From: Massilia sp.
GTDB lineage: Bacteria > Pseudomonadota > Gammaproteobacteria > Burkholderiales > Burkholderiaceae_D
DNA: 5,613 nucleotides
Reading direction: 5' to 3'
Assembly: GCA_003484545.1 (NCBI GenBank)
Contig: DNCF01000438.1
Span: 1-5,613 of the forward strand
The position numbers and the translations under genes were made by a program. The notes beneath the pieces are model-generated. The model was not told where the DNA came from. It saw only the letters and a program-made list of their open reading frames with translations, and ran no database searches. Below are positions 4,349 through 5,613 of the stretch, piece by piece (position 1 is the stretch's first letter; every line of letters starts with the position of its first letter).

Positions 4349-5613
4349 ATGAGCGACGAAGCGAAGGGACTGCGGATCGAGAAACCCACCATGCCGGCCG
4401 GCGGCTGGGCCTCGGTGGCCGAGGTGAGCAACGTCCTGCTCGACCAGCGCGTCGTGCTCAAGGACAGCGTCCTGCTGATGAAGCAGAACAAGCCCGACGG
4501 TTTCGCCTGCGTCAGCTGCGCCTGGGCCAAGCCGGCCAATCCCCATCCTTTCGAGTTCTGCGAAAGCGGCGCCAAGGCGACCGCGTGGGAAACGACCAGC
4601 AAGGCGATCGGCGCCGACTTCTTCGAGCGCCACACGGTGACCGAGCTGGAAGCCTGGTCCGACCACGAACTGGAAGAGCAGGGCCGCCTGACAGTGCCGC
4701 TGCGCTGGGATCCGGCGACCGACCGCTACCGCGAAGTCAGCTGGGACACGGCCTTTGCCGAGATCGGCGCGGCCCTGCGCGGCTTCGAGCGCGAGCAGGT
4801 GGTGTTCTACGCCTCCGGCCGCGCTTCGCTCGAAACCTCCTACATGTACCAGCTGCTGGCGCGCATGTACGGCAACAACAACCTGCCGGACAGCTCCAAC
4901 ATGTGCCACGAGAGCACCTCGGTGGCATTGCAGAAGACCCTGGGTGTCGGCGTGGGCACCGTGGTGCTCCAGGATTTCGAGCAGACCGACTGCATCTTCT
5001 TCTTCGGCCAGAACGTCGGCGTGAACAGCCCGCGCATGCTGCACCAGCTGAAGGATGCGCGCCGGCGCGGCGTGCCGATCGTCACCTTCAATCCCTTGCG
5101 CGAGCGCGGCCTGGTCGGCTTCACCAATCCGCAGTCGCCGCTCGAGATGCTGACCGGGCACGAGACCACGATCAGCACCCAGTACCACCAGGTGCGCCCG
5201 GGCGGCGACACCGCCGCGGTCATGGGCATCTGCAAGGCGCTGCTGGCGCTGGACGAGGCGGCGCTGGCCAGCGGCCAACAGCGCGTGCTCGACGTCGAGT
5301 TCATCGCCGAGTACACCCACGGCTTCGCCGAGTTCGAGGCCGCCTTGCGCCGCTGCGAGTGGGCGGCGATCGAGCGCGAATCGGGCCTGGCGCGCGCCGC
5401 GCTGGAAAGCGCGGCCCAGGTCTACGCGCGCTCGAGCGCCGTGCTGGGCGTGTACGGCATGGGCCTGACCCAGCACGAGAACGGGGTGCAGAACGTGGCG
5501 ATGCTGGTCAACCTGCTGCTCATGCGCGGCAATATCGGCAAGCCCGGCGCCGGCATCTGCCCGGTGCGCGGACATTCGAACGTGCAGGGCCAGCGCACCG
5601 TCGGCATCACCGA
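4349..5613 (+). CDS. FdhF/YdeP-family molybdopterin oxidoreductase, N-terminal part (runs off window)
   Basis: The frame is open from the ATG to the right edge, giving 421 residues of what in this family is usually a protein of about 750-780. It is the bis-MGD molybdopterin oxidoreductase type related to formate dehydrogenase alpha subunits and to E. coli YdeP (linked to acid resistance). Visible parts: a cysteine region with C54-xx-C57 (GFACVSCAWAKP) and C71 (FEFCESGAKA); then YASGRASLE (154-162) and NMCHESTS, where C186-H187 is the candidate Mo-ligand pair comparable to SeCys-His of FdhF; FFFGQNVGVNSPR (217-229) and IVTFNPLRERG for cofactor binding; and GNIGKPGAGICPVRGHSNVQG-type residues at 394-414, a hallmark of this subfamily. 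There is no twin-arginine signal, so it should be cytoplasmic. The reaction is not known with certainty; formate oxidation is one possibility. fdhD is a frequent partner of such genes and might follow, but this is outside the window. Confidence 0.93.
   Translation, partial: MSDEAKGLRIEKPTMPAGGWASVAEVSNVLLDQRVVLKDSVLLMKQNKPDGFACVSCAWAKPANPHPFEFCESGAKATAWETTSKAIGADFFERHTVTELEAWSDHELEEQGRLTVPLRWDPATDRYREVSWDTAFAEIGAALRGFEREQVVFYASGRASLETSYMYQLLARMYGNNNLPDSSNMCHESTSVALQKTLGVGVGTVVLQDFEQTDCIFFFGQNVGVNSPRMLHQLKDARRRGVPIVTFNPLRERGLVGFTNPQSPLEMLTGHETTISTQYHQVRPGGDTAAVMGICKALLALDEAALASGQQRVLDVEFIAEYTHGFAEFEAALRRCEWAAIERESGLARAALESAAQVYARSSAVLGVYGMGLTQHENGVQNVAMLVNLLLMRGNIGKPGAGICPVRGHSNVQGQRTVGIT

Noticed and set aside
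4247..5575. 442-codon minus-strand open frame antisense to the oxidoreductase
   Set aside because: No domain is recognisable and it covers a clear FdhF/YdeP coding region on the other strand. It also runs through the divergent promoter region.

Overview
The window is a gene-dense, high-GC stretch (by eye about two thirds G+C, with third codon positions almost all G or C). It reads as chromosomal DNA of a betaproteobacterium, most likely Burkholderiales and perhaps Oxalobacteraceae (Massilia/Duganella-like). This rests on protein style and on the rnhB to RNA-methyltransferase pairing, which is typical of that order. It is an inference, because no rRNA or other taxonomic marker is present. I see no insertion sequence, integrase, tRNA, CRISPR array, prophage gene or other sign of transfer.

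Layout, left to right. (1) Positions 1-1436 hold a two-gene plus-strand unit: the 5'-truncated ribonuclease HII gene (rnhB), whose stop codon overlaps the start of a TrmH/SpoU-family RNA 2'-O-ribose methyltransferase gene in an ATGA junction. (2) Positions 1496-2692 encode a stand-alone receiver-EAL protein with the domain plan of RocR. Its EAL domain keeps nearly all c-di-GMP and metal residues but has Val where the AEGVE motif supplies the catalytic general-base Glu, and its receiver lacks one of the two acidic metal ligands. (3) Positions 2750-3337 encode a cysteine-rich protein of the Gfa-like DUF6151 type. (4) Positions 3353-4198, on the minus strand and convergent with the previous gene, encode a calcineurin-like metallophosphoesterase with all metal-binding motifs intact. 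(5) A 150-bp divergent intergenic region carries a 14-bp perfect palindrome and a good -10 box placed so that the phosphoesterase mRNA could be leaderless. (6) From 4349 to the window edge runs the N-terminal 421 residues of an FdhF/YdeP-family molybdopterin oxidoreductase.

Apart from the rnhB-methyltransferase pair, the genes do not form an obvious pathway; they look like independent housekeeping, signalling and accessory functions. I found no convincing undescribed multi-gene system. The best leads are the predicted catalytically dead EAL protein, which may act as a c-di-GMP receptor instead of a phosphodiesterase, and the compact divergent promoter region between the phosphoesterase and the oxidoreductase. 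The long open frames antisense to the real genes are high-GC shadows.
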